Of a DNA stretch of 64,000 nucleotides, positions 33,836 to 41,986 are shown one piece after another (position 1 is the first letter of the stretch; every line of letters starts with the position of its first letter). The stretch comes from Microvirga zambiensis WSM3693 (GTDB lineage: Bacteria; Pseudomonadota; Alphaproteobacteria; Rhizobiales; Beijerinckiaceae): positions 1-64,000 of the forward strand of contig NZ_JAERQD010000030.1 of assembly GCF_016735695.1 (NCBI RefSeq), given 5' to 3'. A model generated the notes under the pieces. That model was not told the DNA's origin, did no database searches, and saw nothing but the letters and a program-made list of their open reading frames with translations. Position numbers and translations under genes: made by a program.

Positions 33836-33885
33836 AAGCATCGGATTGGTTCCCAAAGGTGGGTCCGCTTTTGGGTCCGATGCTT
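33836..33885. repeat. Palindromic intergenic element, unit 2
   Basis: Perfect 10-base ends AAGCATCGGA (33836-33845) and TCCGATGCTT (33876-33885), with inner CCCAAA and TTTTGGG complementary words. It would fold as a 50-base stem and may act as a partial terminator or RNA-stability element between the dehydratase and the next gene. Confidence 0.6.
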
Positions 33886-33906
33886 TAGCGGAGCATGGAG
33901 ACGAGG

Positions 33907-34812
33907 ATGACTTCGACTGTACCGACGAACGACCTGACAGAGGCCATGCGGCTTGCGATTCTGCGCTCCGATCCCAAGCTCAGCCGGTTCGATCCCCTGC
34001 CGCGCATCATCAGCCACGACAGCTTTTCCACCGGCCATTGCGGCTGGTCGCAGCTTGTCGGCAACTACGAGAACGATCTCGACACGATGCTGCCGGGCTA
34101 TGCTCAGCACACGAGCGCCATGCTCTCGACATTGCCGCATTGGGATTCCGGTTCGCACGGCGGCATGGGATCGTCCTACGCCCTGAAGATCGCGACGCGA
34201 CCGCGTAAAGGAGCACAGAACGTCGCCATCAAGCGTCATACCTTCCGCCACCGCGGCAGGATCCGGTTCGAGATCTATTTCACCTTCAAGCCGGAGGCGA
34301 CGGAGCTCAAGCTCAGCGAGACCGACGTGCGCTCGGTCGGCTTCCTGTTCGATCTGCAGTCGGGCGACCAGGACGCCGACGGCCAGCGTGTGATGCCGCA
34401 TCTGCGCTTCCTCAATGCGCTGGACGGCGAGCACTTACAGAAGTGGCAGTTCAAGCGCCGGACCACCGAACTGAAGCCGATCGGCAACAGCGACAAGACC
34501 CTCAGCCATTACCATCTGTCGCCTGAAGACTGGGAAGATCTGCCTGGAGGCGCCCAGCGCCTCTGCTACAACGAGATTCCGACCAAGATCAACTGGACCT
34601 ATCTCGCCTTCGACTTCGATCTGGAAGAGATGAAGGCATTGTCCTTCCGCTGCAACGATCGCACCTTCGATATGTCTGGATTCGAGTCCATCCGCATACC
34701 GGCGATGAAGAATCTCTGGTGCATGCTGAACTTCTGCCTTTTCGCCGAAACAGATACGGACAAGCGTGCTTTCCTGTACGTCGATTCCGTCTGCATCTCG
34801 GGAGATTTCTGA
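33907..34812 (+). CDS. Unrecognised cytoplasmic protein of the dehydratase operon
   Basis: 301 residues from ATG 33907, chosen because GGAG lies six bases upstream; ATG 33895 has no spaced ribosome site. No signal peptide or membrane segment. The sequence alternates beta-like stretches and conserved-looking motifs with many aromatic and His residues (SHDSFSTGHCGWSQLVGNYEN, HWDSGSHGGMGSSYALKI, FRHRGRIRFEIYFTFK), which suggests a beta-sandwich or jelly-roll fold, perhaps carbohydrate-binding. I do not recognise its function. It overlaps the next gene (TGATG) and both follow the enolase-superfamily enzyme, so the pair probably works on the same carbohydrate. Confidence 0.72.
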   Translation: MTSTVPTNDLTEAMRLAILRSDPKLSRFDPLPRIISHDSFSTGHCGWSQLVGNYENDLDTMLPGYAQHTSAMLSTLPHWDSGSHGGMGSSYALKIATRPRKGAQNVAIKRHTFRHRGRIRFEIYFTFKPEATELKLSETDVRSVGFLFDLQSGDQDADGQRVMPHLRFLNALDGEHLQKWQFKRRTTELKPIGNSDKTLSHYHLSPEDWEDLPGGAQRLCYNEIPTKINWTYLAFDFDLEEMKALSFRCNDRTFDMSGFESIRIPAMKNLWCMLNFCLFAETDTDKRAFLYVDSVCISGDF

Positions 34813-35147
34813 TGCTGCCCGAGAACATCACATTGGTGGTCGGCCGCAACGAGCGCTGGACGGGCGCCGCGGCAACGGAGCCTTTCGAAGCAGGCTGGGC
34901 CCGCGAGGCCATCATCTTCATCCGTGCGTTGAAGGAGCCCAAGGGCGAGCAACCCGTGGCGCGGGTCGAGATCTCGCCCGATGGCATGCGCTGGGCGGCC
35001 GAGGGAACCGAGGCTCCAATGCCTTCACGCAAGGACGGCATTGCGGTCCTTCGCGTGAAGCACTTCGGCAACTGGCTGCGTGTCGCTGCGGATTACCCGT
35101 CAGGCTCCGAAAGCACCGTCCTTGTGACGGTTCACCTGAAGGCCTGA
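34812..35147 (+). CDS. Unrecognised small protein coupled to the preceding gene
   Basis: 111 residues from ATG 34812, which shares a base with the stop of the upstream gene (TGATG), indicating translational coupling. Predicted all-beta (ENITLVVGRNERWTG, REAIIFIRALKEP, ARVEISPDGMRWA, STVLVTVHLK), like a small immunoglobulin-like or accessory sandwich domain. No signal peptide. Probably a partner subunit of the 301-residue protein. Confidence 0.65.
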   Translation: MLPENITLVVGRNERWTGAAATEPFEAGWAREAIIFIRALKEPKGEQPVARVEISPDGMRWAAEGTEAPMPSRKDGIAVLRVKHFGNWLRVAADYPSGSESTVLVTVHLKA

Positions 35148-35174
35148 CGTGGCCTTCTGGATCCGCACGCTTCG

Positions 35175-35723
35175 CTAATTGAATTGAGGAACCATGCTGT
35201 GCCAGAGCGCGAAGGCAACGGCACCGCCCGCAAGCAGGGTCAACGGGTTCAGCTGCGGACGCAAGGCCAAGACCGCGGCCGCGACGCCCGCGATGACCCA
35301 GGACAGGATACCCGCCCCCGCGATGCGGAAGATCGCGAACACACCGGCCAGGATCAGCCCCGCGCCGATGGGTGCGAGCCCGTTTTCCAGCGCCGTGTGC
35401 CAGTGGCGCCCGCGGTAATGGTTCCATATCTTCGTGATGCCGTAGCAGAGAAGCGATGACGGAACGAAGAGCGCGAGCGTCGCCACGATGGCGCCGGTCC
35501 AGCCTGCCACCTTCCAGCCGAGCAGGGTCACGAGCATGGAGCCCGGGCCGGGCGCAGCCCGGGCTATCGCGAAGAGGTCGACGAACTCCCGCGCCGTGAC
35601 CCAGTGATAGACCTCGACGGATTGATGCTGGATGCCGGCGAAGATGCTGGGGCCACCGCCGATCGAGACCAGTGAGAACGGCACGAAGACGACGATCAGG
35701 GACCAGAGAGCATTCTCACGCAT
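35175..35723 (-). CDS. Chromate transporter, half-length subunit (ChrA family)
   Basis: 182 residues with about five hydrophobic segments. Family motifs are VFVPFSLVSIGGGPSIFAGI at the N-terminus and ARAAPGPGSMLVTLLGW. It is one of two adjacent half-size genes that together equal one classical ChrA; such pairs act as heterodimers that expel chromate. ATG 35723 overlaps the end of the other half gene by eight bases and is preferred to 35747. Whether chromate is the true substrate here is not shown. Confidence 0.85.
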   Translation of the reverse strand: MRENALWSLIVVFVPFSLVSIGGGPSIFAGIQHQSVEVYHWVTAREFVDLFAIARAAPGPGSMLVTLLGWKVAGWTGAIVATLALFVPSSLLCYGITKIWNHYRGRHWHTALENGLAPIGAGLILAGVFAIFRIAGAGILSWVIAGVAAAVLALRPQLNPLTLLAGGAVAFALWHSMVPQFN

Positions 35724-36273
35724 CGGACGAGCTCTGCCACCACGCAAATGCGACCGATACGGGTGCGAGCCCCAGCACCACCGGCACCAGCGGCCATTGC
35801 AGAAGACCCACGGTCACGAAGGTCGTCATCAGGATCAGGAACGGCACGAGGCGGCGGCTCGAACTATAGGCGCCCTTCACGGCCACGATCAGGAGCAATC
35901 CGATGGCAGCCGCCGCAGCTCCGCTCATGGCATCCTGGATCCACGGCATCGCAGCGAGTTGCGCATAGGCCGAAACCATCGCGATCACGGCAAAGAACGG
36001 ACCGATTACAAGTCCAACTAGAGCGCTGACAGCCCCCACGGGTCCGCGTAGGCGCTGGCCGATATAAACTGTCAAATTGGTGACGTTGGCTCCGGGCAGA
36101 ATCTGAGACAGCGCCAAGCCGGAGAAGAAGTCCTCGTCGCTTATCCAACCCCGTAGGGTCACCACTTCGCGATAGATCCAGCCCGAGAGCCCTCCGCCGA
36201 AGCTGAAGAGCCCCACACGGAAGAACACGAGAAAGAGTGACATCAGGGAAACCGGTGTCTGGATCGGGCTCAT
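35716..36273 (-). CDS. Chromate transporter, half-length subunit (ChrA family)
   Basis: 185 residues with about five hydrophobic segments and the ChrA half-domain signatures FFRVGLFSFGGGLSGWIYRE and SQILPGANVTNLTVYIGQRL. The Pro-Gly of the LPGP motif is kept but the next residues differ (LPGAN). First gene of a two-gene leftward unit; its partner follows with an eight-base overlap. No ChrB-type regulator is nearby. Confidence 0.85.
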   Translation of the reverse strand: MSPIQTPVSLMSLFLVFFRVGLFSFGGGLSGWIYREVVTLRGWISDEDFFSGLALSQILPGANVTNLTVYIGQRLRGPVGAVSALVGLVIGPFFAVIAMVSAYAQLAAMPWIQDAMSGAAAAAIGLLLIVAVKGAYSSSRRLVPFLILMTTFVTVGLLQWPLVPVVLGLAPVSVAFAWWQSSSDA

Positions 36274-36378
36274 CGGACCATCCAGGGTTCATCAGGGCAA
36301 TGGCAGGATGCCACTGTATCACGCTCCCGCCGCGCGAATGGAGCGCCGCCCGTCGTCGGACAGCGCTCCTGAATAGTT

Positions 36379-37440
36379 CTACCGCCCGAAGGTTGTGAGC
36401 CATGTTTTGCGATAGTTGTCGGCGTTGGTCTTCCAGGCATCGGCGCTGAGAGTCCACACCTCCGAATATGGCGGATACTCGACACCGCTCTTAACCGGCC
36501 TGTTGGAACTCGCATTCAAAGGATATGCGCCGACGCTGGCGATGAGATCGCCGCCCCGCTTGCTGGTTGCCCAGTTGAGATACAGTGCTGCTGCGTTCGG
36601 GTGCGTCGCCGTCTTCGTGATCCCCGCCGGAATCTGGAACGATGGGATACCCTCGCTGGGGAAAATAACCTTGACCGGCGCGCCCGCTGCCATCTGACTC
36701 AGCACAACTTCAGAGATGGGTCCGGTGGCCACACCGATTTCACCGCGGGTGAGATCGGTCGTCAGTGGAGCGATACCATCGTAAATCTTGGGTTTGCGTG
36801 CAGCTAACTTCTTCCAATAATCTTCATCGACCTTCTGCCGAAGGAAGCTGAACATCGACAGAGCCGATCCGCCGTCAATGTTATTGGTTCCGACCAGCCC
36901 ATCGTATTTGGGGTCCAGCAGATCCTTCCATGATTTCGGCGCATCGGCTTCCTTGATCCTTGCGGTGTTGATTGCAAGCAGCGAGATCGGCCGCACGAGA
37001 CCATACCAATACCCTTGAGGATCCTTGAGATCCGCGGCGATCGAGTCGAAGCCCGGCACCTTGTGCGGCGCCAGAATTCCCTTCGCAACGAAATCGTTGA
37101 TCTGAACCAGATCCGTCAGGTCAACGAGATCAGCAGCGAGCTTTCCGGCACTGTTCTCGCTCAGGACGCGCTGATATACGTTCGCGCCGCTCAGACGCAC
37201 ATACTCAACCTTGATTCCGGTATCTTTCGTGAAGCCGGCATGGATGATTTTCATCAAGTCCATTCCGTAGGTTCCATAGTGGACGAGAACGCCTTCCTTC
37301 TTGGCACTCTCCCACATGGCCTCGGTGGCGATCTTCTCGCCTGCGATAACGAGGTCTTCTGCCTTCCCGCTGCCAATGCTGCCGAAGGCAGCAACAGCCA
37401 TGGCGAGGGCTGCGACGGCACCCATCCTGAACATGTTCAT
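36379..37440 (-). CDS. Periplasmic binding protein of a ferric/polyamine-type ABC importer
   Basis: 353 residues from ATG 37440, preceded by GGAGG. The signal peptide ends near GSGKAE. The mature part has the two-lobe family-1 pattern: KKEGVLVHYGTYGMDLMKII, then TGIKVEYVRLSGANVYQRVL, LLAINTARIKEADAPKSWKDLLDPKY, and WATSKRGGDLIASVGAYPLN. This is the layout of AfuA/FbpA-like and related proteins. Fe(III) ligands (paired Tyr near the C-terminus) are not clear, so an organic substrate is possible. It is the last gene after the ATPase and permease genes, separated by two hairpins. Confidence 0.85.
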   Translation of the reverse strand: MNMFRMGAVAALAMAVAAFGSIGSGKAEDLVIAGEKIATEAMWESAKKEGVLVHYGTYGMDLMKIIHAGFTKDTGIKVEYVRLSGANVYQRVLSENSAGKLAADLVDLTDLVQINDFVAKGILAPHKVPGFDSIAADLKDPQGYWYGLVRPISLLAINTARIKEADAPKSWKDLLDPKYDGLVGTNNIDGGSALSMFSFLRQKVDEDYWKKLAARKPKIYDGIAPLTTDLTRGEIGVATGPISEVVLSQMAAGAPVKVIFPSEGIPSFQIPAGITKTATHPNAAALYLNWATSKRGGDLIASVGAYPLNASSNRPVKSGVEYPPYSEVWTLSADAWKTNADNYRKTWLTTFGR

Positions 37441-37484
37441 AGCATCTCCTCCCATCTGAACGATCGCATTTTGTTGTTGCTCCC

Positions 37485-37532
37485 GGCACGAGCGGCCGGG
37501 TTTCGTGCCAGGAGGCCGGAATGTCCGGCCTC
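37485..37532 (-). promoter_or_regulatory. Two intercistronic hairpins between permease and binding-protein genes
   Basis: Hairpin one: GAGGCCGG (37512-37519) and CCGGCCTC (37525-37532), 5-base loop, overlapping the permease stop codon. Hairpin two: GGCACGA (37485-37491) and TCGTGCC (37503-37509), 11-base loop. Neither has a T-tract on the reading strand. They lie between the permease and the downstream binding-protein gene and probably act in mRNA processing so that the binding protein is made in excess. Confidence 0.55.
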
Positions 37533-39219
37533 ACAATGAGGGTCTGAGCCACTTAAGTCCCAGCAAGGTAATTCCGCCCAGCAAGACGGTGTAGAGCAGA
37601 CTCACGCCGGCAACGAAATCCCAGCTGCCGTTCTCGTAGCTCTCGAAAACCACGATGGAGAGAACGCGCGTGTTCGTCGTGTACAGAAACAGAGCGCCGC
37701 CGACCTCGCGCAGGCTCAGGACGAAGAGCAGGAAAGCCGCGGATACGACGCCGCCACGTACGAGTGGAAGGAAAACCTTCCAAACCGTCTGCGCGCGAGT
37801 GGCACCGCACAGAAGAGCTGCGTTCTCGAGGTCCTCGTGGACCTGCATAACGCTGGACGAAAGCGCCCTGAACGCCTGCGGCATGAAGCGGGGGAGGAAG
37901 GACAGGATAATGATATAGATTGTGCCGTAGACCGGGATCGGAGACCCGATCCAAGCCCAAAGTACACCCATCGCCAGAAGCGTCGCCGGAATGGCCAGCG
38001 GCATCATGGCGATATATTCGATCACTTTCCTGCCAGGAATGCGAGTTCGATGAACGATGTAGGCCAGGATAAAGAAAAATCCCGTTCCGAAGACACAGGT
38101 CACGAATGCGACGACCAAGCTGTTCTTAAGTCCATTGATGACCTCGGAATCGCTGGTGATGGACAACAGCCGATCACTGCTTAATTGAGCGACATCGAAC
38201 ATCGCAGCCGTATTTGCAATGTATGCATTTGCTCTCAACGCTCCAAGGAGGAGCGCCAGCATCGGCAGGACGATCGCAACCGTGAAGTAAAGGACGACGA
38301 AGCCGGCGGCGACATAGCGCCAGTTCCCGAGGGACATAACTTTCTGCTGCGCGCCTTTGCCTGAAATCGTGCGATAGTCTCGCCCTTTGAGCACAAAATT
38401 CTGCGCGTAGATGAGGGCAAAAACAATGGCGGCGAGGAGCAGTGCCACCGCGCTCGCCTGGGTCGGCGAGGATGGAATCCGATTCATCAGGTAATAGACG
38501 CGAATGGACAGGGTCTCGAGCCCTACGGGACCACCCAGAATCTGAGGAACGGCGATGTTCTCGACCATCATGACGGCATTCAGGATCATCGACCCTAGAA
38601 TGGCGGGAAGAACCACAGGAAAGATGATCTTCATCGTCGTCTGAAATTGGTTCGCGCCGTGGACCGCTGCGGCCTCTTCGATGTCCGAAGTGATCAGCGA
38701 GAGCGCCGCATACACGAGAAGGAATGGGTACGGGACGTGATAAAGACCCTCGACGAAGATGAACCCCGCGAGCGAGCGCATCTCGATGCGGAATGGCGCA
38801 CCCAGATCGGCGAGGATGATGTTGAGATAGGCGCTGTTGCCGGCGCCGAGGAGCGCCCAGGTCACGGTCGCCGCGAGCATCGATATGAAAAGAGGAAGGA
38901 TCCCTACTACGTGCACGAGTGGTTTGAACGGAATATCGGTTCGGGCAGCGAGCCATGCCAGGATGCATCCGATGGCGGTTGCCATAAGGGTTCCGCCGAT
39001 CGTCACAATCACGGTATTGATCGCCGCGCTGACGGTTTTCTCCTCGAAGAGCGCTCCGAAATTGCTGAGCGTGAAATTTGACTCGCTTCCCGAAAAGGGC
39101 ACCGCATCCCGGAATGCCGTATAAACCACCATCAGGATCGGCACGACGACGAGCACGAAGAGTGTCACCAGCACGAGGACCGGGACCGCGGACCGCTCTG
39201 CTACCGTCGCCCTTCTCAT
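37531..39219 (-). CDS. Two-domain ABC transporter permease (FbpB/ThiP type)
   Basis: 562 residues from ATG 39219, which overlaps the ATPase stop as ATGA; the open frame upstream to 39471 lies wholly within the ATPase gene. About twelve transmembrane segments in two fused permease halves, each with a coupling loop: EEAAAVHGANQFQTTMKIIF in the first half and ENAALLCGATRAQTVWKVFL in the second. This fused layout is typical of ferric iron, thiamine and related importers. Confidence 0.9.
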   Translation of the reverse strand: MRRATVAERSAVPVLVLVTLFVLVVVPILMVVYTAFRDAVPFSGSESNFTLSNFGALFEEKTVSAAINTVIVTIGGTLMATAIGCILAWLAARTDIPFKPLVHVVGILPLFISMLAATVTWALLGAGNSAYLNIILADLGAPFRIEMRSLAGFIFVEGLYHVPYPFLLVYAALSLITSDIEEAAAVHGANQFQTTMKIIFPVVLPAILGSMILNAVMMVENIAVPQILGGPVGLETLSIRVYYLMNRIPSSPTQASAVALLLAAIVFALIYAQNFVLKGRDYRTISGKGAQQKVMSLGNWRYVAAGFVVLYFTVAIVLPMLALLLGALRANAYIANTAAMFDVAQLSSDRLLSITSDSEVINGLKNSLVVAFVTCVFGTGFFFILAYIVHRTRIPGRKVIEYIAMMPLAIPATLLAMGVLWAWIGSPIPVYGTIYIIILSFLPRFMPQAFRALSSSVMQVHEDLENAALLCGATRAQTVWKVFLPLVRGGVVSAAFLLFVLSLREVGGALFLYTTNTRVLSIVVFESYENGSWDFVAGVSLLYTVLLGGITLLGLKWLRPSL

Positions 39220-40319
39220 GATGCCGATCTCATCGGGAGGAGAAGGACGGACTTGGGCGCGACGTGCAATCTTGCAGGTGATCCAGGCGGAAGATCGAGC
39301 GGCGCACGATTGTGGAAGACGTCGATGACTTGTCCGGTCGTGCTGCGGACGCGGTATTGCGTGTAGGATCCCATGAAGCTTGCCGAAGTCACCTCGCCGA
39401 TAAAGGTATTCGGCTTCACCGGCTGATCGGGCCGATGGGCCTCGATCTCGAAATCCTCTGGCCTCACGCACGCGAAGATACCCCCCTCGCCCGGCGGCGG
39501 TGGGTGGACGGATGTCAATTCAAATGAGGATTCGTCGAGCGCAAACAGAATTCCATCATCGCCGCCTTGCCGAACGGCTCCCGGGAAGATGTTGCGGTAG
39601 CCGATGAAATCGGCCACGACGCTCGAGTGCGGGTTCTGGTAAATCGTGACCGGGTCATCCGCTTGCAGGACGCGACCGGTATTCATGACCGCGATCTGAT
39701 CGGCGAGGGATAGAGCCTCACTCTGATCGTGTGTCACGAACACACTCGTGATGTTGAACCGGGTCTGCAGCTCACGCAGCTCGACGCGCAAATGATCGCG
39801 CAGCCGTGCGTCCAGATTCGACAGGGGCTCGTCGAAAAGAAGGACCGCCGGGCGCATGACGAGGCTCCTGGCAAGAGCCACCCTCTGCATCTGCCCGCCA
39901 CTCAGGGAAGTCGCCCCGCGGTCCCGAAACTGCTCGAGGCCCACGATCCGCAAAATCTCGGCAACCCGCTCCTCAACCTCAGCTGTAGGCAGCTTCTGCA
40001 TCTTCAGCGGAAACGCAACATTCTCCGTAACTGTCATATGCGGCCAGATGGCATATGACTGAAAGACCATCCCGACATTGCGATGGTTGACAGGAACGTT
40101 GATCCTGCGCTGGCTGTCGAAGACCGGCTGACCGCCGAGTTCGATGATCCCCTCGGTCGGCGCCTCCAAGCCGGCGATGCAGCGCATCGTCGTTGTCTTA
40201 CCGCATCCGGAAGGTCCCAAGAGAACCAGCATCTTTCCTTCAGGCACTTCGATATCGACCCCATGGACCGCAACGAAGCTTCCGAATTTCTTTTTTAGAC
40301 CTTTTATCCGGATACTCAT
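39216..40319 (-). CDS. ABC transporter ATP-binding protein (FbpC/PotA type)
   Basis: 367 residues from ATG 40319; ATG 40340 is an alternative and neither has a strong ribosome site. Walker A GPSGCGKTT, Q-loop FQSYAIWPHM, signature LSGGQMQRVALARSL, Walker [16 protein letters not shown] and switch His VTHDQSEAL are complete. The C-terminal 120 residues form the TOBE regulatory region (CVRPEDFEIEA). First gene of the leftward ATPase-permease-binding-protein operon next to the PrpD cluster, so the importer may supply that pathway. Confidence 0.89.
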   Translation of the reverse strand: MSIRIKGLKKKFGSFVAVHGVDIEVPEGKMLVLLGPSGCGKTTTMRCIAGLEAPTEGIIELGGQPVFDSQRRINVPVNHRNVGMVFQSYAIWPHMTVTENVAFPLKMQKLPTAEVEERVAEILRIVGLEQFRDRGATSLSGGQMQRVALARSLVMRPAVLLFDEPLSNLDARLRDHLRVELRELQTRFNITSVFVTHDQSEALSLADQIAVMNTGRVLQADDPVTIYQNPHSSVVADFIGYRNIFPGAVRQGGDDGILFALDESSFELTSVHPPPPGEGGIFACVRPEDFEIEAHRPDQPVKPNTFIGEVTSASFMGSYTQYRVRSTTGQVIDVFHNRAPLDLPPGSPARLHVAPKSVLLLPMRSAS

Positions 40320-40630
40320 TGCATCGATAACCCGCACCATGTTCTGGCGAAGCGAAGCCTATCCGCCCTCGGCAGATTACTGCGTATCAACCCGGGGCTT
40401 GCAGCAATACGTTTCACGTTCATTGACCACGAAAGTTAAGACAGGCGTTCCGCAGCATGCTAGTCGCCGACACGCAGGCTGACCAAAAATCACATATGTG
40501 ACAGAGGCGACACGTCCCATTCACCAGATGTTGGCTCAGGTTCCCCAATGCCAGATGATGAAACAGCTTAGGCTTCTGCACTCTTGCTGGGCCCGCAGGT
40601 GACGCATCGATCTCTCCAGAGGCGATCAAT
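40320..40630. other. Intergenic region upstream of the ferric/polyamine-type importer
   Basis: About 310 bases between the importer operon start and the 3' end of the first PrpD gene, both on the minus strand. No gene found. It holds the 12-base palindrome at 40490-40501 and AT-rich words near 40330-40440 that could carry the importer promoter. Confidence 0.6.
40490..40501. promoter_or_regulatory. 12-base palindrome TCACATATGTGA, cluster motif site A
   Basis: Perfect palindrome about 170 bases upstream of the importer operon start. Close variants (two mismatches each) are at 44213-44224 and 45699-45710, upstream of other operons of the PrpD/CoA cluster. Candidate binding site of the IclR-type regulator at 50108. 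Confidence 0.45.
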
Positions 40631-41986
40631 TTAAGATTCCGCAACGCGGAGAAGCGCCGTCAATGCCCGGACATCGGGCAAGGTTTCGACAGCCATGATT
40701 GATGCGATCACTTTCTCGGTTCGATCTTTAGATAGGATCGGCTCCATCAGATCCCGAGCTTTCGCGACGATCTCATCGGTGTCCATGGGATTATGCGGGG
40801 TTCCTCGGACATGGCGCACCTTGCTTACATGCTCCCGACCGTCCACCGTACTCACGGTCACCTGCGCTTGGCGCGTATAGGTCTGGAACTCCTCATCAGT
40901 TCGGGGATCTAGGCTGATCCGCCCCTTGACGGCGACGACAGCCGGATCGCGCATACGGCCTTTGTCATGACTTGTGGCGAAGGTCATCGAGCCATCGAGC
41001 AGCAGAACCGCGAGCTGATGCTGTAAGTTGACGTCCGGCATGTCGCGGTCGTCGACCACTCGGGAGGATGTCTCCGGAAGTGCGACAACGATCTCGGCAA
41101 TATCCTCAGGCGTCAGCCGGTGCTCCTTCATCAGGATCTGAAGCGCGTCCAACGCCGCCTGAATTGGCGACCCCACACACCATTTCTTGATGGCCGTTCG
41201 GGAGATTTCAAATACCTCGTCCAGATCCTTTATAGCCAGCGCCGGTTCGGCATCCTGCGGAAAAGCGCTGAAAAGACCAGGATTTCCTTCAAGCGCGTCT
41301 CGAACCCCAGTGAAGCCCGAGGCCACCATTTCCGCCGCAAGAGTTCCGTTCATGGCAGGCATGCCGCCAAAATCGAAGGCCTTCTCGATATGGTCGGGAT
41401 CTCGACGCCAGCAGGCATTGCCCGACGCCATCTGCACAGCATAGCCGAGAAGGGAGCAGCATTGGTCCTGATTCAGCTCAAACAGCGCCCCTGCCGCGGT
41501 AGCGGCACCGAAGAGCCCGCCGACGGCGTGGGACGAGTGATGCTGGACGAAAAACTTCTCTCCGCCGAGAGCCATGGAAATTCGGGGGCCGACATCGTAG
41601 CCGGCGACGACGGCACGGAGAAGCGCTTCGCCGGACATTCCGCGGGTTTCGGCGACGGCCAGAGCGGCCGGGACCACGGCACAGCCGGGATGCGTCAGGG
41701 AGGGGGCGTGCGAATCGTCGGTCTCGTCCGCATGTGCGAGCATCCCGTTAGCGAGAGCAGCCTGTACGGTTCCAGTCACCAACGACGAACCGATCACCGA
41801 CGCGCCACCGGTGCCCCTGTTCGCCGCGCAATAGGAGAGCGCCCTCCGTCCCGCCGCAAGATGCGATCCTGAGACCATCGCTGCGACCGTGTCGAGCAGG
41901 TGCTGGCGGCCCTTCAGAGCGATCTCGGGTGGGAGGGGCCGGGACATGGCTGTCGCGATATGCTGGGCAAGACGCTGGGTCAGCAA
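40631..41986 (-). CDS. MmgE/PrpD family protein, first of three
   Basis: 451 residues if translation begins at TTG 41986, which has GGAGG nine bases upstream and lets the first helix LTQRLAQHIATAMSRPLPPE be included as in relatives; ATG 41947 would remove it. Family features are LLDTVAAMVSG, HADETDDSHAPSLTHPG and the His-rich QHHSSHAVGGLFGAATA. The family holds 2-methylcitrate dehydratase, cis-aconitate decarboxylase and iminodisuccinate epimerase. The active-site Lys of cis-aconitate decarboxylase seems to be replaced near GGMPAMNG, so activity may differ. It overlaps the SDR gene by seven bases in a leftward unit PrpD-SDR-PrpD. Confidence 0.83.
   Translation of the reverse strand: MLTQRLAQHIATAMSRPLPPEIALKGRQHLLDTVAAMVSGSHLAAGRRALSYCAANRGTGGASVIGSSLVTGTVQAALANGMLAHADETDDSHAPSLTHPGCAVVPAALAVAETRGMSGEALLRAVVAGYDVGPRISMALGGEKFFVQHHSSHAVGGLFGAATAAGALFELNQDQCCSLLGYAVQMASGNACWRRDPDHIEKAFDFGGMPAMNGTLAAEMVASGFTGVRDALEGNPGLFSAFPQDAEPALAIKDLDEVFEISRTAIKKWCVGSPIQAALDALQILMKEHRLTPEDIAEIVVALPETSSRVVDDRDMPDVNLQHQLAVLLLDGSMTFATSHDKGRMRDPAVVAVKGRISLDPRTDEEFQTYTRQAQVTVSTVDGREHVSKVRHVRGTPHNPMDTDEIVAKARDLMEPILSKDRTEKVIASIMAVETLPDVRALTALLRVAES

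Noticed and set aside
37531..39471. 646-residue version of the fused permease
   Set aside because: The additional 84 residues are read from inside the ATPase gene; ATG 39219 overlaps the ATPase stop and begins the membrane protein correctly.
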